64,000 bases of DNA from Nomia melanderi. Lineage: Eukaryota; Arthropoda; Insecta; Hymenoptera; Halictidae. The translations under genes were made by a program, and so were the position numbers. The notes below the pieces were generated by a model. The model did not search any database. It was not told where the DNA came from and worked only from the letters and a program-made list of their open reading frames with translations. Where the stretch lies: assembly GCF_051020985.1 (NCBI RefSeq), contig NC_135001.1, positions 15,183,896 to 15,247,895 on the forward strand, in the 5' to 3' direction. Positions within the stretch are counted from its first letter, which is position 1; each line of letters opens with the position of its first letter. Below, one piece after another: positions 12,501-27,500 of the stretch.

Positions 12501-15500
12501 GTCAATAATAAATATAAATGTAGCAGATAAATAATAAGGCAGTATAAACAAAAGATAATAGTTTGTACATATTATACAAAGTGAAATAGTTTTTTTTCAA
12601 TTTACACACCATCACGTCCAGATTCTCCAGGTTCTCCTTTTTGACCTTGAATTCCAGGTGGTCCTGGCGTTCCGATTTCACCTTGAGGACCTTGTAGTCC
12701 TTGCAATCCGGGTAATCCTGATAACCCCGCCTCTCCTTTTAAACCGGGATATCCACGAATACCTGGATTCCCATCAACTCCAGGAGATCCGATTTGGCCT
12801 GTAGCACCTTTTTCCCCTTGTTCACCTTGCGCAGGTAATTACAATTTGGCTTGATACATCAATTGTTTATGATAAAGTTGTGTACATAGTTATTATTATT
12901 ACAAAAAAGTTAGTAAGTAGATATATATTATAGAATAGTTAATAGACATTAATCAAAATTTTTTAAACCACAATCTAAATTATTTTCAAATATTTTGTAT
13001 GGATAAAGTATTAAAGTTTCTTATCATATGATGTCGTATAAGTTTTACATAAATACACATTCAAATAAACATTTGATCCTAGAAAAATTAAGGATAGAAT
13101 TTTCAAGACCAGCAGTTATAAAATATTAATAAAATACTATTCATTTCGACATTTTATTGTCATTTATGTTTTTGAAATTAATATTCACGAATTATTTATA
13201 ATTTGTTAATGGTATAATCTAAATGATTATATGAGTATATGTATAATAATAAACGGTGCGTTAGTCTTTAAAACTGATTAGCTTTTCTATAATAGAATGT
13301 AATTATATAACATAGATATAAAATACTTGCATATATAATAAATATTGTAGAAAATATTATCCTAATAAATTGGTAACTGGAAAGGGATAATTCACAGTAT
13401 TTTACGAATTGAATCACACTATACGTGTATTGGTTGTTCGTCCCTTATCGATCGTTTGAAATCGGCGCACATAATAACACAATATCTAGTGTCAACAATT
13501 AGATCCATGTTAAGAGTTGCTATTTGGTTCTATCACGAGAACGACATGCATTCAGTGATTAATAAAAGGAATGGGTTTACGGACATTACATCAGATTGCA
13601 ATAAATTGATTTACAATCACTTTGAATGACTGTATTTAGGTCAACCTCGATTTATCTAACTGTGTATCATATTCGTGTCATCTAACAGTGAATATTAGAA
13701 TTTAACTACTTTTTAAATATATTTGGAATATAAGAAACGAAAATTCAATGTGTATTTAATAGAAAATAATTATTAAAACATCTCTAAGTGCAACTGTCGA
13801 AATTTTAATATAAAAGAATAACACAATATTGTATACAAATTAAATAATAACAAATAATTTTTTATTAAAATTGTACATTCTTATTTTGATTTTTAAATTT
13901 AAAAGATAAAGTACCTATATAATTAAATAACAAAATGATTCAGGTACAAGTGTAGATATTTTAGTACGTATCCTCACTTGAAATACGTGTATTTAAGAGT
14001 AAGGCCCGATTACACGAGAAAAATATGTTACTTGACACAGCTTCCGAATGTATAAAGAATGCATGAACTAATTAATGATAATGTCTTATTATTTTGAGAG
14101 CTTCAGAAGTAGATATATCATGCTGTATAATTTTAAAATACTGCTGTTTAAAGGAACCTGATAAACATGAAATCTATTCATAAATTTCATACTATTTGAA
14201 GTACGAATCTGGATAAAGGAGCGTTAGGTCAAGTGGAAATACTTGGGCAGTTAAAGCCATTAAAACGATTGCGCTCGACCTTTAAATACATGAATGTTGA
14301 CACACTTTATTAAAGAGAATTATTTCCTCTTACGTGTCAGTGACCTTTTCCAACATTGCAATTAGCGCATTAACGGGCTCGAAGGATAAGAGAATGATTT
14401 ATCAGTTATTCGCAGACAGACTAGCAATGAAGACGTTTCATTCACACATACTACTCAATTTTCAATACGAAGATAAAGTGTCAATGATATAATGTTACGT
14501 TCAAAATTTGTCTATGTATAAAGAAAAATATCTTTCATAAAGAAATCAATATATTAGGGATTTTTGTGTAAATATAAATTTGTTTGAACTAATTTAAACA
14601 AATTTAGATTGAATAGAAATCTTTTTTTTTCATTATAAAACTAAAAACTAAAAGATAAGAGTAAATGATGACATTGTTGTACTCAGAAGTGAGGTATTGT
14701 TTATTGTAAAAATAGCTTTCATGATCATAATAATAACACGTAAGTGCTTTAAACTCTTTTAAATTATCTGTTATTTTAAAGAACCCGATAAGCACGCAAA
14801 ATCCGCAGCTCAAAAAATCAATCCCAAACCCACAGAATTAAAAGATTTACACAGTTTTGCGGCAGGGAGCAAAGATTAAGCGCCTTACATTCACTGTTCG
14901 AACTATAATGCGTTTAACGATGAATCACCACGTGCACGTGGACATGTACCATTCCGCACGATTTCTAACAAGATTGAATTAGTTTGCGCAGCACTTCAAG
15001 GATTACTTATCGGATAAATCAACGTAATCGTATTTAATGGTAACATTTAGCATTTGTCACAGACGTACGAACCTGTCACTGAAAAAGTAAATACGGAACG
15101 AGTACTTACCTTTTTCACCTCGTTCTCCCTTGTCACCATGCTCGCCCTGCTCGCCCTTTGAACCTCTTTCGCCTGGGTAACCTTGAGGACCCGTTGATAC
15201 AGGGAATCTCGATAAAATGTCACTAATATTCCCAGGTGGGCCTGGTAAGCCAGGATGGCCGGGAGGTCCCAGCAAACCCTGATCTCCTTTCAAGCCGGGA
15301 AATCCCATGTCCCCCTATTCGAAAATAATTGAACGTAAATGTATTTATTGATTGATTGTGCCGTTAATTTCGAAAATGGACTGTCATATATTTTTAGTTT
15401 CGAGATAATTTAAAGGTTTATGTTTGAACAGATAAAACAATATTTTTATACTAAACATGTAACAACATGTTTCAGAAAATATTTAGTTTTGAAAAATAAG

Positions 15501-18500
15501 AATTTTGTTATGACCGTGTAACGTTGTGTGTAACTTATAAGGAAATATGATTTTTAATGTTTGAAACGACTTAGATCATTTTCAAAAGTAACGGCATGAT
15601 TTTTGATGAAGGGACTTATGAACAATGCAGTATTACACGTTCGCCACCATCGTCACATATTTGTAGCAGTCGCATCTCTATTTTTTCTACAAAGAAAATA
15701 GAATTAATTCTACAGATATTGTTATTTCGAGTTATAATATACGGCATTATATTTTCATGTTTTCCATACTTTGTTTAGAACACTCGTTCGATTGAATAAA
15801 ATATTACAGTTGGGAAGATTGTCACCGTAACAAACGCTGGTAGCGAAGGTGTTAATTTTAATAATAGTAATGAACCACAGTGTAAATTCAGAAATATTAT
15901 AAATTTGTATTTTATTGTACTGTACAAAGCTTCAAGTTATTATAATTAATTACTTATATTACCAACAGTTCTTTGTAAAAAGTGATTCTGTGAGTCTTCG
16001 AATAAAGTGATATACATTTTTGCAATAGTACCATCACGTAAACATGCTTAAAAAATTACTAATTGCATTCAAACATGTGTGGGGGTGATGATGATTATCC
16101 ATTCCAACTACGTGTTCAATGAACAGAGCTTTATTTTCAACAGAAACTATATGTACAAATCATTAGCCGCTAATATAGCGGCACTGTTGGCCACTACATT
16201 ACCCTTTGCCAGCGTAACGATAATTATCTCATGAGTTTGTAGTTACTCTGAGGCTAACGTAATCCTATTTAAACCTACTATTTGCATTCTTAAATTACTT
16301 ACTAGCTAGAATTACTATCACCTGTAGGTATCAACCTGCGGGTAGTCCGGCAACCTTTTGTTTCTATCTGAATGCGTCCGCACAGGTACTATCCACAGAC
16401 GATATCTTTCACGTCTCCGTCGAACTGAAGGGGCAAGTGCGGCAAGGGAACGCGGAGTACAGTTTGATAAAATTGTAGAATGAGTATAATGAGAAGAAGT
16501 GAAACAGACACAGTCCTCTTGAGCATCGAGGATCAAGGCGCGAAACTTCAAAGCGATGCCGCACGAGTCAAATATAAACATGTAATAAAGAAAATATCAA
16601 TTTTATTAATTTCAATCTTACCTTCTCAAACGTAGTGCTAGTGGATCATTGAGACCGTTGTGATTAAAATGAGTCTAAACACGACGTAAATCGGACTAGT
16701 TTCACCGACTTAATGAATTAACAAAATTAACGGTTCATTTCCTTAAAATCGTTAAAACTAGTCCGATTTACATCGCGTTTGGGCTTATTTTAATCAGAAC
16801 GATCTCAACAACTCACTGATACTACGTTTCAGAAAGTAAGATTGAAATTAATGAAATTGATATTCCCTTTATTGCATGTTTATATTTGACGCGTGCGGCA
16901 TCACTTTGAAGTCTCGCGCCTCGACCCTCGATGCTCGGAACACTGTCTGTCTCACTTCTTCTCATCACACTCATTCTTCGACTTTATCCAACCGTGCTCG
17001 AAGAGTCCGATGCCTCCTTGCCGTTCTGGCCCCTTCAGTTCATTGGGGACGTGAAAAGATAACGTCTGTGAACGGTAGTCGTACCGTCTCCAGGCTTACC
17101 GCAATCTTTTTTCAGAATAGCGTACGCTCGGTTACTGAACGTCGTTTATGGCGTTTTCCTTAAATGTATAAGCTGGCTTAAGTCTATCTATTGCTACAGT
17201 TGTGTCTTTATTTCGAAATTCAACTATAAATTTCTTATTTATTCGCCACACAACAGGGAACGGATCTTCGTACGAATTTTGTAACGCGGTTTTTGCCGAA
17301 TCGGTGCGCACGAAGACGTTGAAAGCGGACGCTAAATCTTTGAAAAGGATTACGTGTTTATTGCCATCTCGCGATCCGGGTACAGGGCGTATGTCGCGAA
17401 AATGTTTTTGGCGTTGCCTCATCAGACTCGCGGGATCTTCGTCAGAACTCTGGCCTGTGAAAAATTCGGCACGTAGAGGAACGTCTCACCATAGACCAGC
17501 TTAGCCGTCGATGCTTTCAGGTCCTCACGATACGCTGCCTTAACCTCTTAGGCACGGCTGAATTTTGCGCGAGGCTGTTTCTCTGTACGGCAGAGTTCTG
17601 TACGGACAATACTGTTTTCTACGCGAGTACATTGGAATGAAGTTTTTGATGATTAAATTATAATTTTTCTGAAAGATATGATACACATAATTTAACTTTA
17701 ACAGTTTACTTTAATAATTAGTAATACAATTGGGTATGATCTATGATATATTGGTAGCGACGGAGCCACTGTAGTGGCGCGTCGTTCAGAAAGATGACAT
17801 CCGCGAAAGCCACGATAGTGGCGCGTCGTGCCTAAGAGGTTAATACGTAGGAGTATTATTGGTAACGCATCGGTCCAATTCTGTCTACTGTGGCATTTTA
17901 TCGCTGCTTTGAGCTGTCTGTGGGTACGCTCGACCATTCCGTTCCCTTTGGAGTGAACGTCGTAAAGAGTCGTGACTCGAACTGGCGACCTTGGTTTGTT
18001 GTGATTCTAACCGATGTACAAAACCTGGTCACCCAGCCCGAAACAAACGTTTTAGCTACTGTTCCGGCTTCGATGTTCGCGATGAGAAATACCTGAGGTC
18101 AACGCGTGTACCGGTTAACGCAGATCAGACAGCACTTGCAGTTGTCAAATACTGAAAGCGGGACCACGAGATCGATTTGTATATGTTCGTACTTGCAAAT
18201 TGACAACTTAAACTCCAACGTTTCGCTATGTAGGTACATGTCAATTGATTTTCACGCGTTGACATTCGGCACAGCTATGAGCCCATTCACGACAATCATA
18301 CTCGATGGATGGCCATACAAATCGTTTGACTTGCTTGACCGTACTGTCTATGCTGAAGATAGACGTAAGTACTTACTTAGATGCCCCAACGTCAAATATT
18401 CACTCACACTAACCGTTCAAGCGAAAACCTAACCGTGCATGCTATTTCGAGTACAGGTCTACGCAGAAAAATATCCATCTGAGAGATTAGGAGAAAGAGT

Positions 18501-21500
18501 AGAATCAATTTTATGTGGCTTACTTTGAAAATGTGTGTCTTTGAAGAAAATATACGTAAGTACCTCTGCGTCAAATATTCACTCACACTAAGGGTTCAGG
18601 CCTATTGACTCTCCGAAGGGCGGATGTGACTCTGTCTAATTAACTCTTCGAACTCCGTTCGTGCGATTTGAAATAGTTGTGAAGATGGATATCGCGTGTT
18701 ATAAAACACAGGCGCTCCGGTGGCTATAACGATGTGGTCGACGGCGTCATGCTGTACATTACCAAGATCTGCTGTCCGTTGCGTGGTTTCGAGGAATCGT
18801 ACAAGGAATCGGTGACTTGGGGAGCTTCTCACGATGGTCCTTGCAGATCCCATGTCATTGACAGCGATTCCCCCGTATGAAAACGGTGACGTCTCTGCTC
18901 CACCAGTCTCCTGTGTTTTAGATCCACCAGGATCCTGTAATGACTTAGGAAGTCCGCTCTGATGATAAGTTTTTCTACGTCGACGATCACGAACTTCCAG
19001 GGGAAGGCATGTTGTAAGCCGAAATTCAGGTTGAAGGCCCCTATATCATAAGTATTTATTATCGTACCATTCGCTGCTTACATTTCATATTTCGACTTCT
19101 CCGATCATCCTTTGATTCGTGTTCTGGAGTAAACATAGCTTCGAGCGAGTGTCGATAAGGTATTCCTCTTTCGTGAGTGTCTGTTATGAATCAGACTTGA
19201 GATCGTCACTACTTGCCACACTCAGTGTCAGGCTGGTTCGTTTCCTGACCCGGGATACGTGCATAGTGGCCGGCACTTCGTAGACCGTTCTTTAACCCCT
19301 TAACCCACATTTTTTTTTTTTAAAAACCGGCCAAAAAAAATCAATTTTGATATACTGCGCTTTTGTTCCATGGAAAAAGGCTATATTTTATTCTTGAATA
19401 AATAAGTATTATAGCTTACAATCCCATGTAAATGATAAATATCAATAAAACGATTTTTTTCCTTTGATTTCACATTGTTATTTTCACAGTTCGGTCTATT
19501 TAGTGCACTCGAATTAATTCGAGCGTGCAAGTTAAGGGGTTAAACACCCTGTGGTATCAGCAGTGTCCCTGGGTTGCGGAGAATGTTTCCTTCGGACGCT
19601 TATATGAACGATTACTTGAACGCGAGCTGGAACGCGAGCTGGAACGCGAGCTGGACCGGTAACTGGATCGTGAGTTGCTTCTACTCCAGCGATACGACTG
19701 GTTCAACTCTGCTATTTTCAATTCCAAATTCTCCAGTCTTCGGCCTAGTAGATCCGTCACTCGATCCGATGTAACGGCGGTTACTTGCGGTTGTCCGATT
19801 CCCTCTGCATGGATCTGATCAGCGTTTTCTGCTAGCGTATTAAGCGGCAGATCTGCTTGTGAAGAAACAATCGCCCGCGTCACATGCGACAGTCGTTCTA
19901 CCCACAAGGTCCGCAGGAATTCATTCGAGACTGTGGTTCCCACCAAGCTTCGTATCTGCCTAAACAACTGCGGATCGCAATCTTCGGATCAGCTCCGCTT
20001 TTAATGCCTCGTACTTGTTGTGTTCCGGCGAGCTTTCCAAAAGGTCCTGCGCCTCTAGCGTATATCTTGGTTCGAGTTGGGACACTATACAATAAAATTT
20101 CGTATTGTCCGTCGCAATATCGCTTAATATAAATTGCGCTTCTATTTGGCTGAACCTAATCTGACTAAAATGGCGGAACGCGGATTGCGGCGCGGCTTAC
20201 TTCTGCACCTCTGTCTGGGGCACTAGCACTCGCACCATTACTGATTTCTCCCACCGTTTTGGGTCTTTTTTCGCAGCACCCGCGAACCGAAAAGAAAAAA
20301 ATTTTTGTTGGTTTAGAACTCTGTACGTTGAGTGTCTGTATGTTGTTTAATGCGCTTTCTAAAATATTGCTAATGCTGTGGAGTGACTTCCAGGTCCAGT
20401 CACTTTCTCAGAAATAACGTATTACACTGTGAATACCATAAACCTCGCTGAACATATGCTGAAAATTTCTTTTACCGCGCATTGTTAGCCGTTTCACATG
20501 CATTGTGCGCCAATTTTCTCTCATATTTTTTTATGTATTAAAGGACGGAATTCTATTTTTAATAGGATGCTAAATATCAAACATTTGATCGCAAATAAAT
20601 CTAAAACTATGATTTAAACATTGAGAATGCGTTAATAAAGAGGTTAGTAAAATTTAGGACAGAAAATGGTATTATTTGTAGAATGATTTAATGTTAAACA
20701 ATAAATTCATAAACACACTCGTTCACCACGTTCTCCCTTCAGTCCAGGGGGTCCAGTTAATCCAATTGGTCCTTTAGGACCAGGGAAACCTCGAGCACCA
20801 GTTAATCCTTGTGGGCCCTGGTTAAATCATAGTTATATAGTATTACAATTAGTAAAATACCGCAAATAATAAATAATAGATAGCTTATTTTATTTTGAAT
20901 TGTGGATATCAAAAATAAAATATCTTATTTGTTTCAAATTGTTAAAGTAATATTTAACAATATTATTTTATTTCAAGGATATTGAAAATGACAGAATTTT
21001 ATTTTGAAGTACTCCTATTTAATAATTAAACTCTAATTCGGCTGAATTAATTTTACATTCACGAAGCAGTAGTTCAATTAATGAAAGCTTTACCGTTGTA
21101 TTCTTTACATGCGGTTATATAATCGAATTTAAAATAACAATAAAGGTACATTACCAAATATTATAGTTTCTCATGTAATAAAACCATTTATTGCGTATGC
21201 GCGTTGAATTATGAGCGAATGTGCGCGAAATAATAGTAGAGAGTGCATATGCATACATGTGTGAGTATAAAAATGGTATAATTTAAGAAGATAGCGAGGA
21301 AGAAAATCGCAGGCACGTATAATTGCCATGAACCAGGAAAGATGCATAATGTATACGAACTGTGGTTTTTAATTACTATTCCTTAATTACTTCATTTTTA
21401 TTTTACTTATTTTTTAATTACTATTTCCTCGCCGAACTTTAATAAATATCCATTACACCTTCTTTTCCTCCTCAATTTTATTGTCAAAAAAATATTTCGG

Positions 21501-24500
21501 ATACACAAATAAAATACGGGGTTAAAATATTTACTTTTGATTCTAGATTATTAAAATAAAAATATTTTATTTTGCTTGATATTTAAAATATTGCTTTACG
21601 TGAAGTATAGTGTCTAATACTTAAAAGTACTTTAATACATTTTTTTCTAAATTTTACTCGTTTCAGTGTGAAAATAATAATAAATATATTGTAGTATGTC
21701 ATTCAATTAAAAATACGTACAATACTGCCTTTGTCCCCTGGTATTCCTTGTGGCCCCGGTCGTCCGGTTAAGCCAGATTGTCCAGGTGGTCCGGGTGGTC
21801 CAATTTGTCCTGGTAAACCAGCTAAACCCTGTTCGAGCAAAGACTTTCATCGTAAGGTGAGGTTTTGGGTTTAAAAGTGGAGAAACACTAAGTGTTAAAC
21901 CTGTGCACTCCTACGTTGAATACGACTCGACATCAAATTTATTCAAAAGTGTACTTCTCTGCCAAGTAAATTGTATTATGTTATTACACTATTTTAATGA
22001 GCTACAAATGTATTTAATTGCTCACTCATCAAATTATATAATTATATATGCGTATTTTAAAATTTATTTTTATTTGTATTGTCTTGATTATCTACTCTCC
22101 TCATAAGAGCTCTATGCTGTATTTACATTCTTTCGAAACAAGGTGCTTTGACATGTTATTATACTATTTTCATATTAGTGAAAAGTGTTTTTCACACTGT
22201 CCCCTATCAACCAATTGTCTTCCGCAATACATTTTAAATAAAACATTTAAAATAATACAAAATTCTCGAGAAGAAAATGTAAAAGGAACTCGAAGTGGAA
22301 AGATTTAATAAATACTTATCAACGAGTCAGATCTACGGGAATGGAAAGGGAGACAATGTTTTTAGGATGTAAATGATTGTTTAACTGGATAGAAGTGTTT
22401 ACCAATAACGGGAACTTGTGACTCACATCTGTGCCATTAATTCCTGGCGGCCCCTGTGGACAGATAATTTCGCAGGCGGGTCGCCTCTGAGGTAATAAAG
22501 GACTGCTAAGGCTCTTCTGCAATTACGTTAATTACAACCGCGGAGTCTTAATGGATTGCCAAGTTGTGGAAAATATATAGACGTACCGGCAGTTCCTCGC
22601 AGGTTTCTCGCGTCGGTCTCGTAGGGTCACAATTTAAGACCATCCACTGTATATCGATCTGAAGGAACATACAGAGGGTCGTAGTAATTGCGATGAAGTA
22701 TCAAAGTTATAAACAGATACAATGTGTTGACGCATTTTTTGATTAGACGTATTTTCTACAAGTTATAATGGTTAAATTCAGAGTTACACAAGTTCATGGA
22801 ATTATTAAACTCTATTTTATAATTGTTTTAATGTTAATGTAAATAATTTTATGCGATTTCTAATACATTATACATGTTATATGTATTGCATGTACAAAGT
22901 ATCTGCAAGTATCACAAATATTAATGTAAATTTTTATATAGAGTGTTTTGAATTACAAAACAAAAGTATGAAAATATTTATTGAAGACGTTTTTGGCTAT
23001 TTTGTAATCCTACTTCTCAGACCAATTGGCGAAAGCCTACGCAAATTAACTCAAATGTTTCAGACCGAAATTAAAGTGGCAGCTTCTCTAATCAGTTACT
23101 TAAAATGATGTTTTGTTAACGAGATAAAGTGTTCATAATAATTACACTAGTTTTAGTACTGTTCTGTTACTCTAGTAAGACCTTCAAATTCTTTATTACT
23201 CAAATCTTTTGAATACTAAAAACAGTACTTAACTTCCTTCCATTTCTTAATTCGAAAAAATTAATTCGAAGAATTTTAGTCAAAGCAATATGGTAATCAC
23301 GTTCTTTAACACTTTTTGAGACATCAAACATACCAATGAATCATACATCCATAATTATTAAAAAGAAAATATTAGAAATAACTCAAAAGACAAATAAGGA
23401 ATCATTGTCTTTAAAAAAAAAGTTAAATGAGAAACTACTGCTTTAATTTATGTTCGAAGATTCTTGAGACAAATCTCATGAAAATAACTGTAACTTAAAA
23501 AAGAAGTTAGTTAAAGAAATCCTAGTTTCAGAGATTAATTCCTATTGCAATACAATAGTTACAATAGAATAGGTCTTCGCGTCGTTATTCAAGAAAATGG
23601 GCTAATAATACCATCACTAACTTCTTGTATGTTTGTTACGGTTCTAGTCTACAAGTGTAGCACTAAATCTAGCTTGTCCCAGTTATGTCTTAGCCTTGTT
23701 CATTACATAAAGTGTTTATTAATTAAGTGCTTCTTAATTGCGGCATGCTATATATTTGTATCCCGGAGAATAGCAAGCATCCCCCGTCGATGCGTCACAG
23801 TCTTCACAAGTGCGTACGACTACTGCGTGTAAATACATGCTGCGATCATGCGAACCACGAGTTTCACAAAGTTTCATGAAATGGGATTCCCTGTACTCTC
23901 GAAAGTATCGTAAAACTTTACTGTGAAATTCATTGCAGTTGCATAACGAAAATTATGTGTTCTTTCATATCTACCTGTTTCTACTTGCAAGGTCACCTTG
24001 ACGTTTTCGCTAACTCTGAGTATTTTTATATTCGATAGTTAAATGTTATTCTCTATAACAATTGGAATTTAGGAACCACTGAAGATATTTTGTTATCACA
24101 ATTCAAAAGGAGCGTTCCATTTTAACCTACCCTCTCTACTTCAAAACCGACATACCTAATAACAGTTATGACTCTATTTCGGTTCTCTATAATTATTTCA
24201 AGAGCCGAAACCGATATCATAACTGTTCTCCACCTCTGCTAAGAAGAACTCTGTACTCTATTGAGTACTGAAAACATTATCGATCTTATCGCCCACCTCA
24301 GTAAATACTTGCATACTGTCTGTTAGAGGTAAGTTGGCAAACGGGACGATGTAGAAGCAAGACGGGTTGCTCGATATGTGCTTTGTTTATAGTTTTGATT
24401 AGTTACTTGTAATCGTATTGACGAATAGCAAATTAATATTCAGATGAGATGAGAAAATATGAAAATTGACCAGCGAAACGCGTATTTTAGGTTTTTGCCA

Positions 24501-27500
24501 ACTTTCGTGCAACGGACGCTATATAATGCGCGAATTTTCGAGGTGCACGATCGAACTTACCGGTACAGTGAGTATGCTGTTGGACATCTTCGATATAGAG
24601 ATTTTCCCATCCACTTTCATTGGCCCCTGAGGTTTCATCGGTAATACGCCAGTGTACTCGCAGTCGATGTGGACCACTAGTCTATCCTTGAACGCCCCGA
24701 TACTAACTTTGTGCCAATTCTTGTTGAACAGCTGTTTCGATTAAATAGGAGTCACATTTGTTTTGCCAAACGTTGTCCAATGGGCAGTTTACAATGAAAA
24801 ATAAGTAGGTATTTCATTTTGATAATAGAATTATGAAACGGATCAAAATGATTCATTTTAGATTGTTTCTTCCATAATTGAAGACTACAGTAGAAAATGT
24901 AAGTGGCAACATCCAATTTCTCAGGAGGAGGAAGAATGTTACTTAACATTACGTTGAACGTTGAATCGTGATGATGTCATTTTTCAATATAATCAGCATC
25001 ATAGACGACTGCTGTTATTGATAACTACTTAGGAAAGGAATGTTGTATTTCAGTTGTATATTGCAGGATAAATTTAGAAAAAGAAAATTTTTTAGTTTTG
25101 TTGCTTATAGTGTTTTCTACAAGACAGCTCTTCAATTATCGAAAACATTAGGTGGTTTGCTGCAATATTAATTTCTTTGAACTTTTTTTATTATTTTGAT
25201 GTGCTGAAGCTACCCCCAAAATATTGAGGTGATTAAAAAATTTCGACGTTTTTTATACGTCGTTAACAAAGTAATTTGTTTCCTCGAAATATATAACACC
25301 TGTGTTCAAACTATTATAACGTGTATAAAGGACACTTCTTTCTTCGTTTGAGTTGAGCTAGTAAACTAAATCTATGAAACGTCTACAATATACAATATAC
25401 GTCTACAATACATTTATTCTGGAACACCCTAACTAATACAAGGAACTTGACTTTTCAACAAGTTATAATGGTTAAATTCAGAGTTACACAAGTTCATGGA
25501 ATTATTAAACCCTATTTTATAATTGTTTTAACATTAATGTAAATAATTTTATGCGATTTCTAATAAATTATACATGTTATGTGTATTACATGTACAAAGT
25601 ATCTGCAAGTATCACAAATATTAATGTAAATTTGATGACTGATACAAGGAACTTTTAAACAAAAATTTCTCGAATATTTATATGTACGATTTCAAGTGAG
25701 GTTCGCTATCTTTTATTGGTTGTTCGAATAAAATTCAGCCCAGTACTACCTCCGAAGTATTTCACGGATTATTTGCGCAATAGCTTGACATGATTTCCTC
25801 GTATCCTGATGCAGTTTATACTACACCCACGCTGTTCGCGATCAATGTTTGACAAAGGATCGGCTTGACAGAACAGGACTTCGTTTCGAAGCATAACAGA
25901 GATTCGCGGTTTCTCTCGGACCGTTTTAATCATCACGCGATCGTCGATGACGCTTTTAAAAGCTGCTCTCGCTTCGAATTGGGTCTCCGTTGACAGTGCA
26001 CTCGAGATTAAGAGAGTTGCGCCTCGCTTCCGGACATTTAATCGTGTTATGCTGATATGCGTAGCTCGTTTACTTTGAAAATGGTTCGCGAATCAACGAC
26101 ACTCGAGTGCGTCACAAAATTCGAATACTTTATTATCAATTCTCGTTTAACGAAGTTCCTTCATCACTTCTATGAAAGAATAATTCTATTCGATTTTTTT
26201 ATGTAGTTTATATTGCCACCGGTTTTGTATAATTGAAGCAAAAATTATTATTACGACACTTGTTCATACGAGCATTGTTAATAGGATAGATCGAGGCGAA
26301 TCGGATCACAAAATCAATCAGATCGGAATCAAATTATATTTCGCATGTCCTGTTTCTCTTTTGCCAAAGATAGATTTAAAAATTCTTTTTCACGTTTAAT
26401 TACTAACGATTAAGTAGTTCTATTCGTTTATTATCAAAGAGAAAAAGATCCGATTCGCCTCAGTCTGTCCTATTAAACAGATTTTCACAAAATGTAGTGG
26501 CTTATACATTGGCACATTTGATGAAGCAGAACTTATCTTTATTTTTGTTGAAAGAATAGTATTTCTTGTATTAACTTCGAATGGAATTATACAGAAAACA
26601 TTTTTATTTTTTCTACATACACAACGATTAATATCCAGTATTAATATTTATAACGAGCATATTTATAAATACATATACCATTCCTGTTTTTATTATGTAT
26701 TGAAAATAAATATTAATTATTAACATTAGAACTACCGCACCCGTATCGCTCGGTAATTCCAGTATCGACCGTATCAATTTAGTGCAACTTAATTTATTAT
26801 AACCTTTCTTTGTTTTAAGCACTGCTGTTAAATAGCGAAAACATAGAAATGAAATAAACTTTCTCGTGATATTCTTTCTTAAATAATCGAAATCTGGTTC
26901 GAAGTTACGATTAATAGAAAACAGTAAAAACATTCTTTTATACTCATATGTCAGAGAAAATTATATGAAATAGATGAAACATAGAATATTACTTACACTT
27001 TCCCCCGAAAACGATAATGTCTGCAATTCTCTTTCCGTGTTTTTCATCGAAATGTCCAGGGTCAATGTTTCTGGGTTCATTGCTACTAAAAACTGGGGCT
27101 CGTTTTCCATGTCGATGATTCTGATAATATGCCAAGCATACTTTGGTAGTTTCCTGGCTCTGAACGTGCAGACTATGCTAAATTCGTCTGGCAAACCATT
27201 TGGAAGTATGCTCCTGGCGTGAACCGAGGAAAAAAATTTGTTGTTACGAATCGAACCTTGGTATCTATTGAATTGGTACATTAACTCTAAAAATTCTAAA
27301 TGTATAACTTATTTATATAAATAACTATATATACTCAATGGTATATTTTTGAGAAGCAATATTTTTAATAAACTAAAAACCAAGAAAGTAAAATAAACAA
27401 TTTATTTTTAATTTTTTAAAGGATAGAAGTAATCTCTTACATCTTTTATAATTAAACTGGCTCGAAGGTAATAATTATAGGAAGAAAAATATTTTTATAA

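Larger units (their letters stand above)
16385..19967 (-). mobile_element. Decayed Ty3/gypsy-type LTR retrotransposon, with two nested MITEs
   Basis: Minus-strand fragments appear in the order gag, protease, RT start, integrase, LTR. Gag: 19967-19557. Protease: about 19190-18900, recognisable but interrupted by stops, with an IDTRS in place of the expected D-T-G/S active site. RT start: 18853-18602, DHIVIATGAPVF...FEELIRQSHIRPS. Integrase: about 18110-17843 and 17539-17132, split by a MITE. Most of RT, RNase H and the N-terminal part of integrase are deleted, since only about 500 bases separate RT start and integrase. Two LTR-like copies lie head to head at the left end (16385-17075). I could not find a 5' LTR. 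It is in collagen intron 8 in the same orientation as the gene. It is clearly dead. Confidence 0.85.
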
